Source: an uncultured Poribacteria bacterium (GTDB lineage: Bacteria; Poribacteria; WGA-4E; WGA-3G). Taken from it: DNA of 64,000 nucleotides. Positions 1 through 8,437 of the stretch are shown piece after piece. The position numbers and the translations under genes were made by a program. Below the pieces are notes generated by a model that was given only the letters and a program-made list of their open reading frames with translations, was not told the DNA's origin and made no database searches. Location of the stretch: contig OY282383.1 in the NCBI GenBank assembly GCA_958295855.1, positions 4,506,481-4,570,480 of the forward strand. Reading direction: 5' to 3'. Each line of letters starts with the position of its first letter. Position 1 is the stretch's first letter.

Positions 1-20
1 AAAGGAGAACCTATAACGTC

Positions 21-422
21 ATGAACGGAAAATTTATTGCGTCCGCGGACGTAGAACGAGACGAACTTGACTGGGGAACAATCGGTTGGCTCAGCCGTCC
101 AGAGAGCACAGGTGCGAAAGATATCGTCGCTATGGAAGTAAGCCTCTCCCCTGGATATGGACATGACTTCCATAAGCATCCCGAACAGGAGGAGGTTATC
201 TACGTTATAGCGGGCAGCATCGAACAATGGTTAGAAGACAAAAAACAGATATTGACAGCAGGTGATTCCGTGTTCATCGATGCAGACATAGTCCACGCCT
301 CATTTAACGTCTCCTCTCAGCCAGCAAAGTTGTTTGTAACTCTAAGCCCTTGCAAAGGCCCAGAGGGATACCAACTCATCGATGTCTACGATGAGGCACC
401 ATGGAATACGCTGCGTTCCTAG
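21..422 (+). CDS. Small single-domain cupin protein
   Basis: A 133-residue protein consisting of one cupin beta-barrel. The first cupin motif is visible as H51-K-H53 followed by an acidic pair at 57-58, then a glycine turn near residue 65; the second motif supplies H92 in the IVHASFN stretch. These are the usual metal ligands, so a metal-binding sensor or small-molecule enzyme is likely, but the substrate cannot be read from sequence. The start is supported by AAAGGAGA at the extreme left edge, about 11 bases upstream. The gene lies 42 bases before the protease gene on the same strand and may share its transcript. No signal peptide, so cytoplasmic. Confidence 0.85.
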   Translation: MNGKFIASADVERDELDWGTIGWLSRPESTGAKDIVAMEVSLSPGYGHDFHKHPEQEEVIYVIAGSIEQWLEDKKQILTAGDSVFIDADIVHASFNVSSQPAKLFVTLSPCKGPEGYQLIDVYDEAPWNTLRS

Positions 423-464
423 CGTGTGCACGCGATGCGGTAACGACACGGGGGTATCGACATC

Positions 465-890
465 ATGAAACACACAACCCAGATAGCACTCCTGAATCGA
501 GGAGATCAGTTTTTGGCAGAGGCAGGAGTTATTAAACCTGAAGAAATTCGGCAAGTGACTATCGAAGATGCAGTCGTTGATACCGGGGCAACTCGGTTGG
601 CATTACCGAAACCGATTATAGAACAACTCGGATTAACCCCGGTTGGAAGCGTACCGGTGAAAACCACGAATGGCATTGTCGCGCGGACTATTTATTCGGA
701 GGTTCGATTCACAGTCATGGAACGAGCGGAGACACTGAACGTAACGGAATTGCCAGAGGGTTTACCGGTGCTTGTTGGACACGTTGTTTTGGAATTGCTT
801 GACCTCTGTCTTGACATTCGAAAAGGATTAATCTACAATCCAGAACACGACTTTTCGTCAATTTGCCAGCGTCCTATAAGGCCAGATTGA
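465..890 (+). CDS. Retropepsin-like clan AA aspartic protease
   Basis: A 141-residue protein with the hallmark VDTGAT motif around residues 38-43, followed by the hydrophobic flap and core typical of single-domain (dimerising) aspartic proteases of clan AA. Similar short proteins are widespread in cyanobacteria and uncultured phyla; their substrates are mostly unknown. No signal peptide or membrane segment is seen. The last dozen residues (from about FSSICQRP) are translated from the left arm of the 165-bp inverted repeat starting at 852, so the native C-terminus has probably been replaced or extended by that repeat. Function as a protease is inferred from the motif only. Confidence 0.75.
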   Translation: MKHTTQIALLNRGDQFLAEAGVIKPEEIRQVTIEDAVVDTGATRLALPKPIIEQLGLTPVGSVPVKTTNGIVARTIYSEVRFTVMERAETLNVTELPEGLPVLVGHVVLELLDLCLDIRKGLIYNPEHDFSSICQRPIRPD

Positions 891-1016
891 CTGAGGAATG
901 CCTTCGCGCTATGGGTATTTTCCCCTGCTTTGCAGGGGCAGATACCACCTGCCGTTTTGTCCGTTGTCCAAAACTTAGCGCATTTAGTGAAGAAAGATCA
1001 GAAACCTCCGACGAGA
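852..1016 (+). repeat. 165-bp inverted repeat, left arm
   Basis: Nearly identical in reverse complement to 2800-2964, with only a few base differences. The arm contains a GGTAT...ATACC hairpin at 914-946 and ends in the D motif of the A-D repeat (GAAACCTCCGACGAGA). The arms bracket the two methyltransferase genes. The outer edge starts at TTTTCGTCAATTTGCC. Confidence 0.9.
914..946. repeat. GGTAT hairpin inside left arm
   Basis: Nested palindrome GGTAT, spacer, CCCCTGC-ttt-GCAGGGG, spacer, ATACC. It is a member of the dispersed hairpin family found more than 20 times in this window. Confidence 0.85.
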
Positions 1017-1077
1017 GCTACAGTGCATTGCTGTGCCTGTCTCGCATTCTGATTACTCCGCAAGGAATAACGAAAAT
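996..1077 (-). repeat. A-D composite repeat, reversed, before a start codon
   Basis: The D end (cagaaacctccgacgag) is on the left, and the A end (ATTACTCCGCAAGGAATAAC) on the right finishes directly before the ATG at 1078. AAGGA within the A end is the only ribosome-binding-site candidate for the downstream methyltransferase. Confidence 0.8.
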
Positions 1078-1923
1078 ATGAGTGAAACACTTGTATCAGA
1101 AACAGGCGGAACTCGCGCGGACGTGCGCCTTCGCCAACGGATGCGCGAATTCTACGAAACATCGGAAACCTACAAAGGGCTACTCGCCGCACACGACGAA
1201 ACCTATCTCCGACACTACGTAGAATTGGTAATCCGTTATGCACCGCCGAGTGCCAAGATCCTTGACCTTGGGTGCGGTAACGGTATCTCCGCGCGGTTGC
1301 TCAATCAGGCAGACTTTGATGTTGTCGGCACCGATATTTCGCCACTGTTCCTAGAAGAAGCACAAACGTGGGAAAATCCGAATCTGCGGTATCAGGTATG
1401 TGATGTCCTAGAACTCCCCTTTGAAACGGAGACGTTCGATGTTATCTGCTCAAATGAACTCATTGAACACCTACCCGACGTTGAAACAGCATTGAGCGAA
1501 ATGAGTCGCGTAGTTCGGAAAGGTGGAAAGATTATCCTCTCCGGGCCCAATCTGTGTTCACCCTTAACCCCGTTTCTGGATTGGCTCAGCCTGATGTGGG
1601 GTAAACCCGGCAGACCCGTCTGGGGAGAGACGAAACGGCAAGCCCTGCAACAGTTCGCCAAAAACTGTGGGCTTTCTGTGACGAAGCGACTCGCGCGGAA
1701 AAAACCGAAATTTCTTTACCGAGAACCAGATTTACAAGTAGATGCTATCGGCGGCGATGCAGACAGTGCATACTATGCCAGCCCGATCGATCTCGCCCAA
1801 TTTTTCCGACTGAATGGGTTCGCAATCGTCAAAAAGGCGGTTGGATTTGGGATAAAAGGTAGAATTATCGCGGGCACGTTTCCATATCTGAGTCCTTATA
1901 TCACTATGGTTGTGCAGAAATGA
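1078..1923 (+). CDS. Class I SAM-dependent methyltransferase
   Basis: A 281-residue Methyltransf_11/25 type enzyme. The SAM-binding motif I is ILDLGCGNG (residues about 61-69), motif II is the acidic end VVGTDIS, and the post-motif ELPFETETFDVI followed by an LIEHL helix is typical of small-molecule or lipid/quinone methyltransferases. The last third (KPGRPVWGE onward) is family-specific. The start at ATG 1078 is preferred because the reading frame upstream lies in the A-D repeat; AAGGA sits about 11 bases ahead. Its stop overlaps the next gene's start (ATGA), so the two methyltransferases are translationally coupled. Substrate unknown; the pairing suggests successive modification of one compound. 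Confidence 0.85.
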   Translation: MSETLVSETGGTRADVRLRQRMREFYETSETYKGLLAAHDETYLRHYVELVIRYAPPSAKILDLGCGNGISARLLNQADFDVVGTDISPLFLEEAQTWENPNLRYQVCDVLELPFETETFDVICSNELIEHLPDVETALSEMSRVVRKGGKIILSGPNLCSPLTPFLDWLSLMWGKPGRPVWGETKRQALQQFAKNCGLSVTKRLARKKPKFLYREPDLQVDAIGGDADSAYYASPIDLAQFFRLNGFAIVKKAVGFGIKGRIIAGTFPYLSPYITMVVQK

Positions 1924-2738
1924 ACATTCGTGCAAACGATTTTGTCTTAGAGATAGGAAGCGGGCACAACCCCAAAGCACGCTCGGATGTCTTATGTGAT
2001 AAATTCATAGAAGATGACGAACAACGCGGTGGCACAATCGTCGCCGACCGGCCGCTCGTTGAAGCAGATGGGCAGTTCCTCCCTTTTGCTGACGCAGCGT
2101 TCGACTATGTTATATGTTCGCATGTGTTAGAACATGTCGAAGATCCGGTGCTTCTCATTTCTGAATTAATGCGGGTTGCAAGCCGCGGCTACATTGAAAC
2201 CCCCTCTGAGATAGGGGAGCAAATTTACGGATGGTATTACCACCATTGGGTAGTCAACCTGATTGATGGACGTTTAACGCTACAGAAAAACAACCAGAGA
2301 GCTCAATTTGGGCAACTTTTCCACACGTTGGCGGCGAAAGACAAGTACTGGAAACGGTTCCATATTACACATCATAACCTCTTCCTCGTTCAATACGAAT
2401 GGGAAAGGAAAATTGACTACGAGATAGTGCCGCCAGGGCGTTCACCGCTTGATTTAGAATGCCCACAGACTATTGCAGCCCTCGTTGCGCAGAGCGATAA
2501 GATACCGATACAGAAACAGTGGCTACCGATTGTTAAAAACGCGGTGCCGCTCGGCATTGTAAGACGCGCAAAATCGCTTTTGGCAAAAGGGAAACGCAGG
2601 CAAAAAAAAACGCTGCCAGAGATTCTCGTCTGTCCACAGTGTAAAGGCACAATTATATGGGCAGCGAAGACGCTTCAGTGCAAAGCGTGTCAGCGGAGTT
2701 ATCCGATTAACAAGGGAATTCCCCGGTTGTGCTTGTAG
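1920..2738 (+). CDS. Methyltransferase-like protein with C-terminal zinc ribbon
   Basis: A 272-residue protein. The N-terminal half is a Methyltransf_11-like fold: LEIGSGHNPKA replaces the usual D-x-G-x-G motif, and DAAFDYVICSHVLEHVED is the post-motif. The C-terminus carries a Trm112-like zinc ribbon with CPQC and CKAC knuckles (residues about 240-262) and the family tag ending near YPINKGIPRL. Such fusions are common near polysaccharide or lipid modification genes. It begins inside the stop codon of the preceding methyltransferase. Its low-glycine motif I leaves open a partner or regulatory role rather than independent catalysis. Confidence 0.8.
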   Translation: MNIRANDFVLEIGSGHNPKARSDVLCDKFIEDDEQRGGTIVADRPLVEADGQFLPFADAAFDYVICSHVLEHVEDPVLLISELMRVASRGYIETPSEIGEQIYGWYYHHWVVNLIDGRLTLQKNNQRAQFGQLFHTLAAKDKYWKRFHITHHNLFLVQYEWERKIDYEIVPPGRSPLDLECPQTIAALVAQSDKIPIQKQWLPIVKNAVPLGIVRRAKSLLAKGKRRQKKTLPEILVCPQCKGTIIWAAKTLQCKACQRSYPINKGIPRLCL

Positions 2739-2799
2739 CCGTTCTTTCGGATTTGCCTAGCACCAGTGCTTCCGGCTGTAGTTTGAGGTTGCTTGAAGA

Positions 2800-2964
2800 T
2801 CTCGTCGGAGGTTTCTGATCTTTCTTCGCTAAATGCGCTAAGTTTTGGACAACGGACAAAACGGCAGGTGGTATCTGCCCCTGCAAAGCAGGGGAAAATA
2901 CCCATAGCGCGAAGGCATTCCTCAGTCAATCTGGCCTTATCGGACGCTGGCAAATTGACGAAAA
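2800..2964 (-). repeat. 165-bp inverted repeat, right arm
   Basis: Reverse-complement partner of 852-1016 with the nested hairpin at 2870-2902. It ends about 30 bases before the GTG start of the coiled-coil gene. About 1.78 kb lies between the arms, filled by the two coupled methyltransferase genes. Confidence 0.9.
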
Positions 2965-2993
2965 AACGTTTTTTTGAGAAAGGAGCCATTTTC

Positions 2994-3308
2994 GTGGAGA
3001 ATAACAAGAATTTCAACGAATTTCTGATCGAATTCTTAAAACAGATACACATTCGCTTAGATCGCTTGGATGCAAAGATTGATACGAAAGCGGATAAGGA
3101 AGATGTCCGCGCGGTTAAGGAAGATGTCCGCGCGGTTAAGGAAGATGTCCGCGCGGTTAAGGAAGATATCAGCGCGGTTAAGGAAAATGTTAACACTCTG
3201 GGGAAACGCCTCGACCGGATTGAAGTCGGTATTGCGACGCTCCGATGGATAATTGGCGTTGAAGTCGCTATTATCGGTGTCATCCTTGCTTTCCTCAAAG
3301 CATGTTAA
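2994..3308 (+). CDS. Small coiled-coil protein with C-terminal membrane anchor
   Basis: A 104-residue protein starting at GTG 2994, preceded by AAAGGAG with an 8-base spacer; the upstream open frame lies in the repeat and is not credible as coding. Residues about 15-80 form a charged coiled coil built from seven-residue units of the type EDVRAVK, encoded by four 21-bp tandem repeats, three of them identical. Residues about 82-102 (WIIGVEVAIIGVILAFL) form one membrane helix. The layout resembles the small bdr/DUF1640-like coiled-coil anchors; function unknown. The gene at 53528 has a similar architecture. Confidence 0.75.
   Translation: MENNKNFNEFLIEFLKQIHIRLDRLDAKIDTKADKEDVRAVKEDVRAVKEDVRAVKEDISAVKENVNTLGKRLDRIEVGIATLRWIIGVEVAIIGVILAFLKAC
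3099..3182 (+). repeat. 21-bp tandem repeat encoding heptads
   Basis: Four consecutive 21-bp units; the first three are identical (gaagatgtccgcgcggttaa plus one base) and the fourth has small changes. Each unit is exactly one coiled-coil heptad, so a change in copy number would alter rod length without shifting the frame. Confidence 0.9.
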
Positions 3309-3325
3309 AACGAAGACAAACAATA

Positions 3326-3351
3326 ACCCCCGCAAAGCGGGGTATTATCCT
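3326..3351. repeat. Short GC hairpin between genes
   Basis: ATAACCCCCGC-aaa-GCGGGGTATTAT palindrome just after the coiled-coil gene. It belongs to the CCCCGC/GCGGGG branch of the hairpin family and could also act as an attenuating stem, but lacks a T-run. Confidence 0.6.
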
Positions 3352-3454
3352 TCTCCAAGCGAAAATTGCCGAAGGTATTCACATTCTTAAGTGGCGCTGA
3401 TGTCAATTCAAAATTTAATTCTAATCTGACATGAAAAAGGAATAAAAAAATACG

Positions 3455-4417
3455 ATGGCAACCCCTACAAACAACATAGAAAGCCGAAACGTCGTGATTA
3501 TTGGCGGTGGCACCGCTGGTTTTGCCGCAGGTGTCTACACATCCCGCGCAATGCTGGAACCGGTCCTGATTACAGGAGATGCTCTCGGTGGGCAACTCTC
3601 CTTAACGCTTGATTTGGAGAACTATCCCGGTTTCTTTGGCAACGAAGCTGCTGTGTTTATTCAGGGCATGCAAGAACAAGCGGAACGGTTCGGTACCGAG
3701 GTTAAATTCGACACCGTAACGTCGGTTGATTTTGCACAACACCCGTTTGTAGTCAATACCTACGAAAAGGAATACCATGCCAAGTCTGTAATCATCTGCA
3801 CCGGTGCCTCCCCGCGCACGCTCAACATCCCCGGTGAGGAGGAATATGGCGGGCGCGGTGTCTCCTACTGTGCCACTTGCGACGGGTTTTTCTTCCAGGG
3901 CCAGCGGCTTATTGTCGTTGGGGGTGGTGATGCCGCATTAGAGGAAGGCATCTTCTTAACCAAATATGCCGCTGAGGTATACATCGTCCATCGCCGAGCT
4001 CAGCTGCGCGCAAGCCAAATTATGCAAGAACGGGCGTTCAAAAACGACAAAATCAAGTTTATCTGGGACACTATTGTCGAAGAGATAAACGGCGATACAG
4101 ACAAAGTGACTGGTGCCACCCTCAAAAACGTCAAAACCGGTGAGACACAACTTTTCCCGATTGACGGTGTGTTTATTTTTATAGGGCATATCCCGACCAC
4201 AGAGCTCTTCACAGATGTCATAACTATGGACGAACAAGGCTATATTATCGTAGACAGCCTTCAACGCACTAACATAGATGGCGTTTTTGCCGCAGGCGAT
4301 GTGCATGATAGCGTATTCCGGCAAGCGATTACGGCGGCAGGTACAGGTGCTGCTGCAGCTATCGCCTCCGAGAAGTTCATTGCCGAATTGGAGAACCGCG
4401 CCTACCCGGGGAATTAA
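3455..4417 (+). CDS. trxB: Thioredoxin reductase
   Basis: A 320-residue low-molecular-weight thioredoxin reductase, the normal length for TrxB. It has the N-terminal FAD motif GGGTAG (17-22), the redox-active CATC (C139, C142) followed by DGFFF, the NADPH-binding GGGDAA (156-161) and the C-terminal FAD motif TNIDGVFAAGDV. It transfers electrons from NADPH through FAD and the disulfide to thioredoxin in the cytoplasm. ATG 3455 is preceded by AAAGGAAT about 14 bases away, rather far. No thioredoxin gene is adjacent. The upstream neighbour is the coiled-coil gene and the downstream one the Rpn-like nuclease; neither suggests a shared pathway. Confidence 0.93.
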   Translation: MATPTNNIESRNVVIIGGGTAGFAAGVYTSRAMLEPVLITGDALGGQLSLTLDLENYPGFFGNEAAVFIQGMQEQAERFGTEVKFDTVTSVDFAQHPFVVNTYEKEYHAKSVIICTGASPRTLNIPGEEEYGGRGVSYCATCDGFFFQGQRLIVVGGGDAALEEGIFLTKYAAEVYIVHRRAQLRASQIMQERAFKNDKIKFIWDTIVEEINGDTDKVTGATLKNVKTGETQLFPIDGVFIFIGHIPTTELFTDVITMDEQGYIIVDSLQRTNIDGVFAAGDVHDSVFRQAITAAGTGAAAAIASEKFIAELENRAYPGN

Positions 4418-4457
4418 TTGGCAGAAGTAACTTACGGTAGCGATTGGATAGGATAAC

Positions 4458-5495
4458 ATGAAAAAAGCGTTGACCTTCACTGCTAAACCGGAGTATAATA
4501 TTAACATGGTTAATATAAGAGAGCAGCCGGATGCAGACATCGCCTCATTGCCACACAGCAGATACGATATTGTGACCAAGGATGCCTTGAAGGCATTCCC
4601 TGAAGAAATCCTGCAGGCAGTCTTGGAGCGGAACGATTTTACGTTTCTTGAATTTGTTGATGGCGAATTCACAGTCGTTGAAGTGCGTCGGACAGATAGC
4701 CTCATAAAGGTGCGACTAGACAATGAACTGGTTCTCATACACATTGAGTTTCAGGTGGGCGACAGCACTGCTATCAAAATGGTGCGCCGCAACGTGGGCT
4801 ATCTCGGCAGGTGTTATGAAAGATATGGTTTGCCCATACTGTCCCATGTTATCTATCTCCGGCCCAATGCCGGGCGCAATGATGCGGGTGGCTACTGGCA
4901 AAACGTGCCAAACCACCGTTTCATCGTTGAATACAAGGTGATTCGTCTCATTGAACTTGATGGACAATCTGTCTTTGAGACGAAAAACACTGGGCTCATG
5001 CCGTTTGCGCCGTTGATGCAGCCGCCTGCTGGGATGGAGGGGCTCCAGTGGGCAGTTCAATGTAACCGACAGACAAAAGCACTCTCGCTGCCCTCGGACA
5101 TTCGGAGCAACCTTCTGGTATCGCAGTGGGTGATGAGCGGTTTAATTCATCCACATCAAGCAATTGGTGGTTTTTTATCGGAGGAAGTTATGCAAGAATC
5201 CTCAGTCTATGAACATCTCTTACAGACAACCGGGGAAGAACGTTACCAACGAGGACTTCAACAGGGGCTCCAACAGGGGCTCCAACAAGGCACCGAATTG
5301 GGTGCTCGGCAAAACGCGATTAAGTCTCTCTTTAGTGTGCTTGAGTTTCGGTTTGATGCCCGCGCAGTTCGCGCACTTAGCCCCGCGCTAGAAACCATCC
5401 ATGAGCTGCAACGCCTTGAACAGCTGCATCAGGAAGCCTTACGTGCAGAAACCTTTGAGGCGTTTGCCCGCACTTTGGACATGAGTGGTAACTAA
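4458..5495 (+). CDS. Rpn-family PD-(D/E)XK nuclease / transposase-like protein
   Basis: A 345-residue protein of the Rpn/YhgA-like family (recombination-promoting nuclease, PD-(D/E)XK fold). The core includes an acidic residue in VRRTDSLIKV and the IHIEFQVGD strand with the E-x-Q form of the catalytic motif, followed by YLGRCYERYGLP. The C-terminal part carries a GLQQ repeat encoded by tandem 12-bp units and an arginine-rich helical tail. Two starts are possible: ATG 4458, or ATG 4506, just after a strong TTGACC-18-TATAAT promoter inside the apparent coding start. A tandem partial duplicate follows at once. Its role is genome mobility or DNA cleavage by family knowledge. Confidence 0.8.
   Translation: MKKALTFTAKPEYNINMVNIREQPDADIASLPHSRYDIVTKDALKAFPEEILQAVLERNDFTFLEFVDGEFTVVEVRRTDSLIKVRLDNELVLIHIEFQVGDSTAIKMVRRNVGYLGRCYERYGLPILSHVIYLRPNAGRNDAGGYWQNVPNHRFIVEYKVIRLIELDGQSVFETKNTGLMPFAPLMQPPAGMEGLQWAVQCNRQTKALSLPSDIRSNLLVSQWVMSGLIHPHQAIGGFLSEEVMQESSVYEHLLQTTGEERYQRGLQQGLQQGLQQGTELGARQNAIKSLFSVLEFRFDARAVRALSPALETIHELQRLEQLHQEALRAETFEAFARTLDMSGN
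4470..4499 (+). promoter_or_regulatory. Sigma70-type promoter inside the rpn start
   Basis: TTGACC at 4470-4475, an 18-base spacer and TATAAT at 4494-4499. The predicted transcript would begin near 4506, exactly at the second in-frame ATG, suggesting a leaderless or very short-leader message. Confidence 0.55.
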
Positions 5496-5552
5496 CGTGA
5501 GTTCGATAGAAGGACATAAGCCGGTCAAGAGGGTAGGCACAAGGCCTACCGC

Positions 5553-6116
5553 TTCATCGTTGAATACAAGGTGATTCGTCTCATTGAACTTGATGGGCAA
5601 TCTGTCCTTGAGACGAAAAACACTGGGCTCATGCCGTTTGCGCCGTTGATGCAGCCGCCTGCTGGGATGGAGGGGCTCCAGTGGGCAGTTCAATGTAACC
5701 GACAGACAAAAGCACTCTCGCTGCCCTCGGACATTCGGAGCAACCTTCTAGTATCGCAGTGGGTGATGAGCGGTTTAATTCATCCACATCAAGCAATTGG
5801 TGGTTTTCTATCGGAGGAAGTTATGCAAGAATCTTCAGTCTATGAACATCTCTTACAGACAACCGGGGAAGAACGTTACCAACGAGGACTTCAACAGGGG
5901 CTCCAACAAGGCACCGAATTGGGTGCTCGGCAAAACGCGATTAAATCTCTCTTTGGGGTGCTTGAGTTTCGGTTTGATGCCCGCGCCGTTCGCGCACTTA
6001 GCCCCGCGCTAGAAACCATCCATGAGCTGCAACGCCTTGAGTTTTTGTTTCAGGAAGCTTTACGTGCAGAAACCTTTGAGGCGTTTGCCCGCACTTTGGA
6101 CATGAGTGGTAACTAA
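5553..6116 (+). pseudogene. Tandem duplicate of the rpn C-terminal half
   Basis: This stretch repeats 4920-5495 almost exactly and encodes the same last 190 or so residues (from the strand before VIRLIELDGQS to LDMSGN), but lacks the N-terminal nuclease core and any normal start. It differs by a few bases and has one 12-bp GLQQ unit fewer. The repeated block continues past the stop through the ggtaggcacaaggcctacc palindrome (about 5530-5550 and 6142-6162), so the duplicated unit is about 630 bp. The junction lies at a shared ACCG-TTCATCG, consistent with slippage or recombination between short matches. Confidence 0.85.
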
Positions 6117-6565
6117 CGCGAGGGACATAAGCAGGTCAAGAGGGTAGGCACAAGGCCTACCGCTACAAATTTGTGTGTCCTTGTAGCCGCAGGCCTTGTG
6201 CCTGCCCTGAACATGCGAAGGTTTCTGGGGCGACAGTGTGATTTTTGATGTCTGTTCAACCTAACCTACGTGCTATTTTCCGTAGGGGCGATGCCATAGT
6301 GCTCACCCGTTGCAGAATACATATTTTCGTCATTCCTTGCGGAGTAATCAGCAAATGTAAGAAATAAAAAAGTTGTTCATTGGCCATTCACAACTTGGTA
6401 TGAAACCCCTGCTTTGCAGGGGCAAATACCATTGGCAAGATAGTTCTGGTGCCGCACTGTAGATGTCGTCGGAGGTTTTTGCCGCAAGTCTTTTGCGTGT
6501 AAGAGGTAATTAGGCGGGAACACTCTAGAATTAAACTGAATTAACGAAAAAAGGAAACTGTTTCT
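6117..6565. repeat. Intergenic repeat cluster with A-D composite element
   Basis: This gap holds no gene. It contains the ggtaggcacaaggcctacc palindrome, a related ccgcaggccttgtgcctgcc copy and a full A-D element at 6324-6528 (A end, one B module with AAGAAATAAAAAAGTTGTTC, the GGTAT hairpin at about 6398-6431, the D motif and a tail ending GGCGGGAACACTCTAG). AAAAGGAAAC before the kinase start serves as its ribosome-binding site. Confidence 0.8.
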
Positions 6566-8302
6566 GTGAATTACAAAAATCAACGCCTCGCCCTCGGCTT
6601 AGATTCAAGCACGCAGAGCTTGTCAGCAATCGTCATTGATATAGACAAAGCCGAGAAGTGCTTTGAGCACTCGATTGACTATCGCGCAGATACGCGGACT
6701 AACGGCTTCGGTATTGGAGAGGACTATATCTTACCGCCACGAGTTGAAGGTGAAGCCGAGCAACCGCCCCTGATGTTTCTCGCCTCGCTTGATGCAATGT
6801 TCACTGACATGTGCGAGGCGGGGGTTGCGATGGAGGATATCGTTGTCATTAACACATCGGGGCAACAGCACGGGCATGTCTATTTAAGTGATGCTGCAGC
6901 GCAGCTGCTTGGGCGCTTAGACGCAGATGTGTATTCGCCTTTTCCCTCTGGCGACGATAAACAGAATTTACAAAGTATATTGGCGGGGTGTTTCGCCTAT
7001 CCTACTGCGCCCATCTGGATGAGCGCAAATACAGCGGAGCAGACACACCACGTCCGACAATCAGTGGGCGGTAGCGCGCGGATGATTGAACGCTCTGGAT
7101 CGGATGCACCCCTCCGGTTCACCGGTGCAGTGATGCGGCGTGTCGCAGAACAGTTTCCAACAGCCTATGAAGAAACAAAGGTTATCCAACTGATTAGCAG
7201 TTTTATCCCCGCAGTACTAACTGCAAATGCGAATGTGCCAATAGACTATGGCAATGCGTGCGGCATGTCACTGATGAACTATCGAAGGAAGGAGTGGGAT
7301 GATGTGCTGGGAAACGCAACTGCCGAGGGACTGCCCGGAGGTTGGAGTGCATTGCTGAATAAATTACCACCTCTTGAACCACCAGACTCGATTGTTGGAA
7401 CGGTTGCTGTGTACTATCATCAGAAATATGGGATTTCTGCATCATGCGTTGTGGCAGCAGGTTCAGGGGATAACCCCCAGGCGAAAGTTCCTGTTGCAGG
7501 CGACCTTCTCAGCCTTGGTACTAGTTTTGTCAATATGGTTTCAACCGACGGAAATACGCTCGATCCGGAGGGGTTTGCTAACGCAATGTACGATGGCATT
7601 GGGCGCCCTTTTATGTTCGGGTGTCGTACCAATGGTGCTATGGTGTGGGATGCTGTTAGAAATCACTATGGACTCGCAAAAGAGGCATACGAACCGGCGG
7701 AAGCTGCTTTGCAAGACGTTTCCCCCGGACAATTCATGACATTTTGGCAACCAAAAACGGAATCTTTTCCTGCCTCTGGTGCCTTTGATTTGATACGCAC
7801 AACCGACTCCCAAACTTCAAATTTTGGGCGCAGCTTGCAAGCCAAAACTTGCTATTCAAACTTAGCAGAAGATTATACTGGCGTTATTGAGACAAGTCTT
7901 GCAGCTGTTTATGTCTATTCCGAGGTTTTTACAAAACCATCACAAGCCCCTTTATATGTTACAGGTGGTGCCACAGAGAGTCCTCAAATTATGCGGCGAG
8001 TTGCAGGAATCTGGAACAGACCTGTTCTCTCCGTAGAAAAGGGAGGGGCCGCGCTCGGTGCTGCCGTAGCAGGTGTGAAAGCATATTGTGGCCATATCGC
8101 TGAACCTTTTGACGTTGAGGCATTTAGTGCTGCAGTCCTAAAACGCGGTGAACTCGTTCAACCTAATCCTGCTGATGTCACAGCGTATCAAGGCGATGGG
8201 AAATATCTCCAACGCTTTCGTGAAAAATACGAGCAGATTATGGCAGCCCATCCGGTTTTTCGTCATTCCTTGCGGAGAATTGAGAATGGTGGACAGGTGT
8301 AA
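6566..8302 (+). CDS. FGGY-family sugar kinase, xylulokinase-like
   Basis: A 578-residue FGGY carbohydrate kinase. The N-terminal phosphate-binding segment is LGLDSSTQS (residues about 10-18), the GQQHG region near residue 95 is characteristic of xylulokinase-type enzymes, and the C-terminal domain has the adenosine-binding GGATESPQIMR and EKGGAALGAA motifs. It would phosphorylate a pentulose or related sugar with ATP in the cytoplasm. It is longer than E. coli XylB (484 residues). The start is GTG 6566 with an AAAAGGAAA site. The last residues (VFRHSLRRIENGGQV) are read from an A-D repeat, so the native C-terminus is altered. Exact sugar unproven. Confidence 0.85.
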   Translation: MNYKNQRLALGLDSSTQSLSAIVIDIDKAEKCFEHSIDYRADTRTNGFGIGEDYILPPRVEGEAEQPPLMFLASLDAMFTDMCEAGVAMEDIVVINTSGQQHGHVYLSDAAAQLLGRLDADVYSPFPSGDDKQNLQSILAGCFAYPTAPIWMSANTAEQTHHVRQSVGGSARMIERSGSDAPLRFTGAVMRRVAEQFPTAYEETKVIQLISSFIPAVLTANANVPIDYGNACGMSLMNYRRKEWDDVLGNATAEGLPGGWSALLNKLPPLEPPDSIVGTVAVYYHQKYGISASCVVAAGSGDNPQAKVPVAGDLLSLGTSFVNMVSTDGNTLDPEGFANAMYDGIGRPFMFGCRTNGAMVWDAVRNHYGLAKEAYEPAEAALQDVSPGQFMTFWQPKTESFPASGAFDLIRTTDSQTSNFGRSLQAKTCYSNLAEDYTGVIETSLAAVYVYSEVFTKPSQAPLYVTGGATESPQIMRRVAGIWNRPVLSVEKGGAALGAAVAGVKAYCGHIAEPFDVEAFSAAVLKRGELVQPNPADVTAYQGDGKYLQRFREKYEQIMAAHPVFRHSLRRIENGGQV

Positions 8303-8416
8303 CAACAATATACTGTAGCTCTCGTCGGAGGTTTCTGAGGCAAGCCTTACAGAAGAGCCCTCCGACGAGATTTCCAATAGATTAACAACTACAGCGGAAA
8401 GCATAGTACTCCGCAA
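8257..8416 (+). repeat. Compound A-D repeat with inverted D copies
   Basis: The A end overlaps the kinase 3' end. A D motif (CTCGTCGGAGG) follows, then an inverted D (CCTCCGACGAG) 25-30 bases later, forming a long stem, and finally a reversed A fragment (ACTCCGCAAGG) next to the moaC start. The same compound form recurs at 29087-29256. Confidence 0.8.
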
Positions 8417-8437
8417 GGTATGTTAAAAGCACGAAAA

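Noticed and set aside
863..1081. 72-residue reading frame in the left repeat arm
   Set aside because: It is a translation of the inverted repeat and A-D element; the same peptide appears in other repeat copies.
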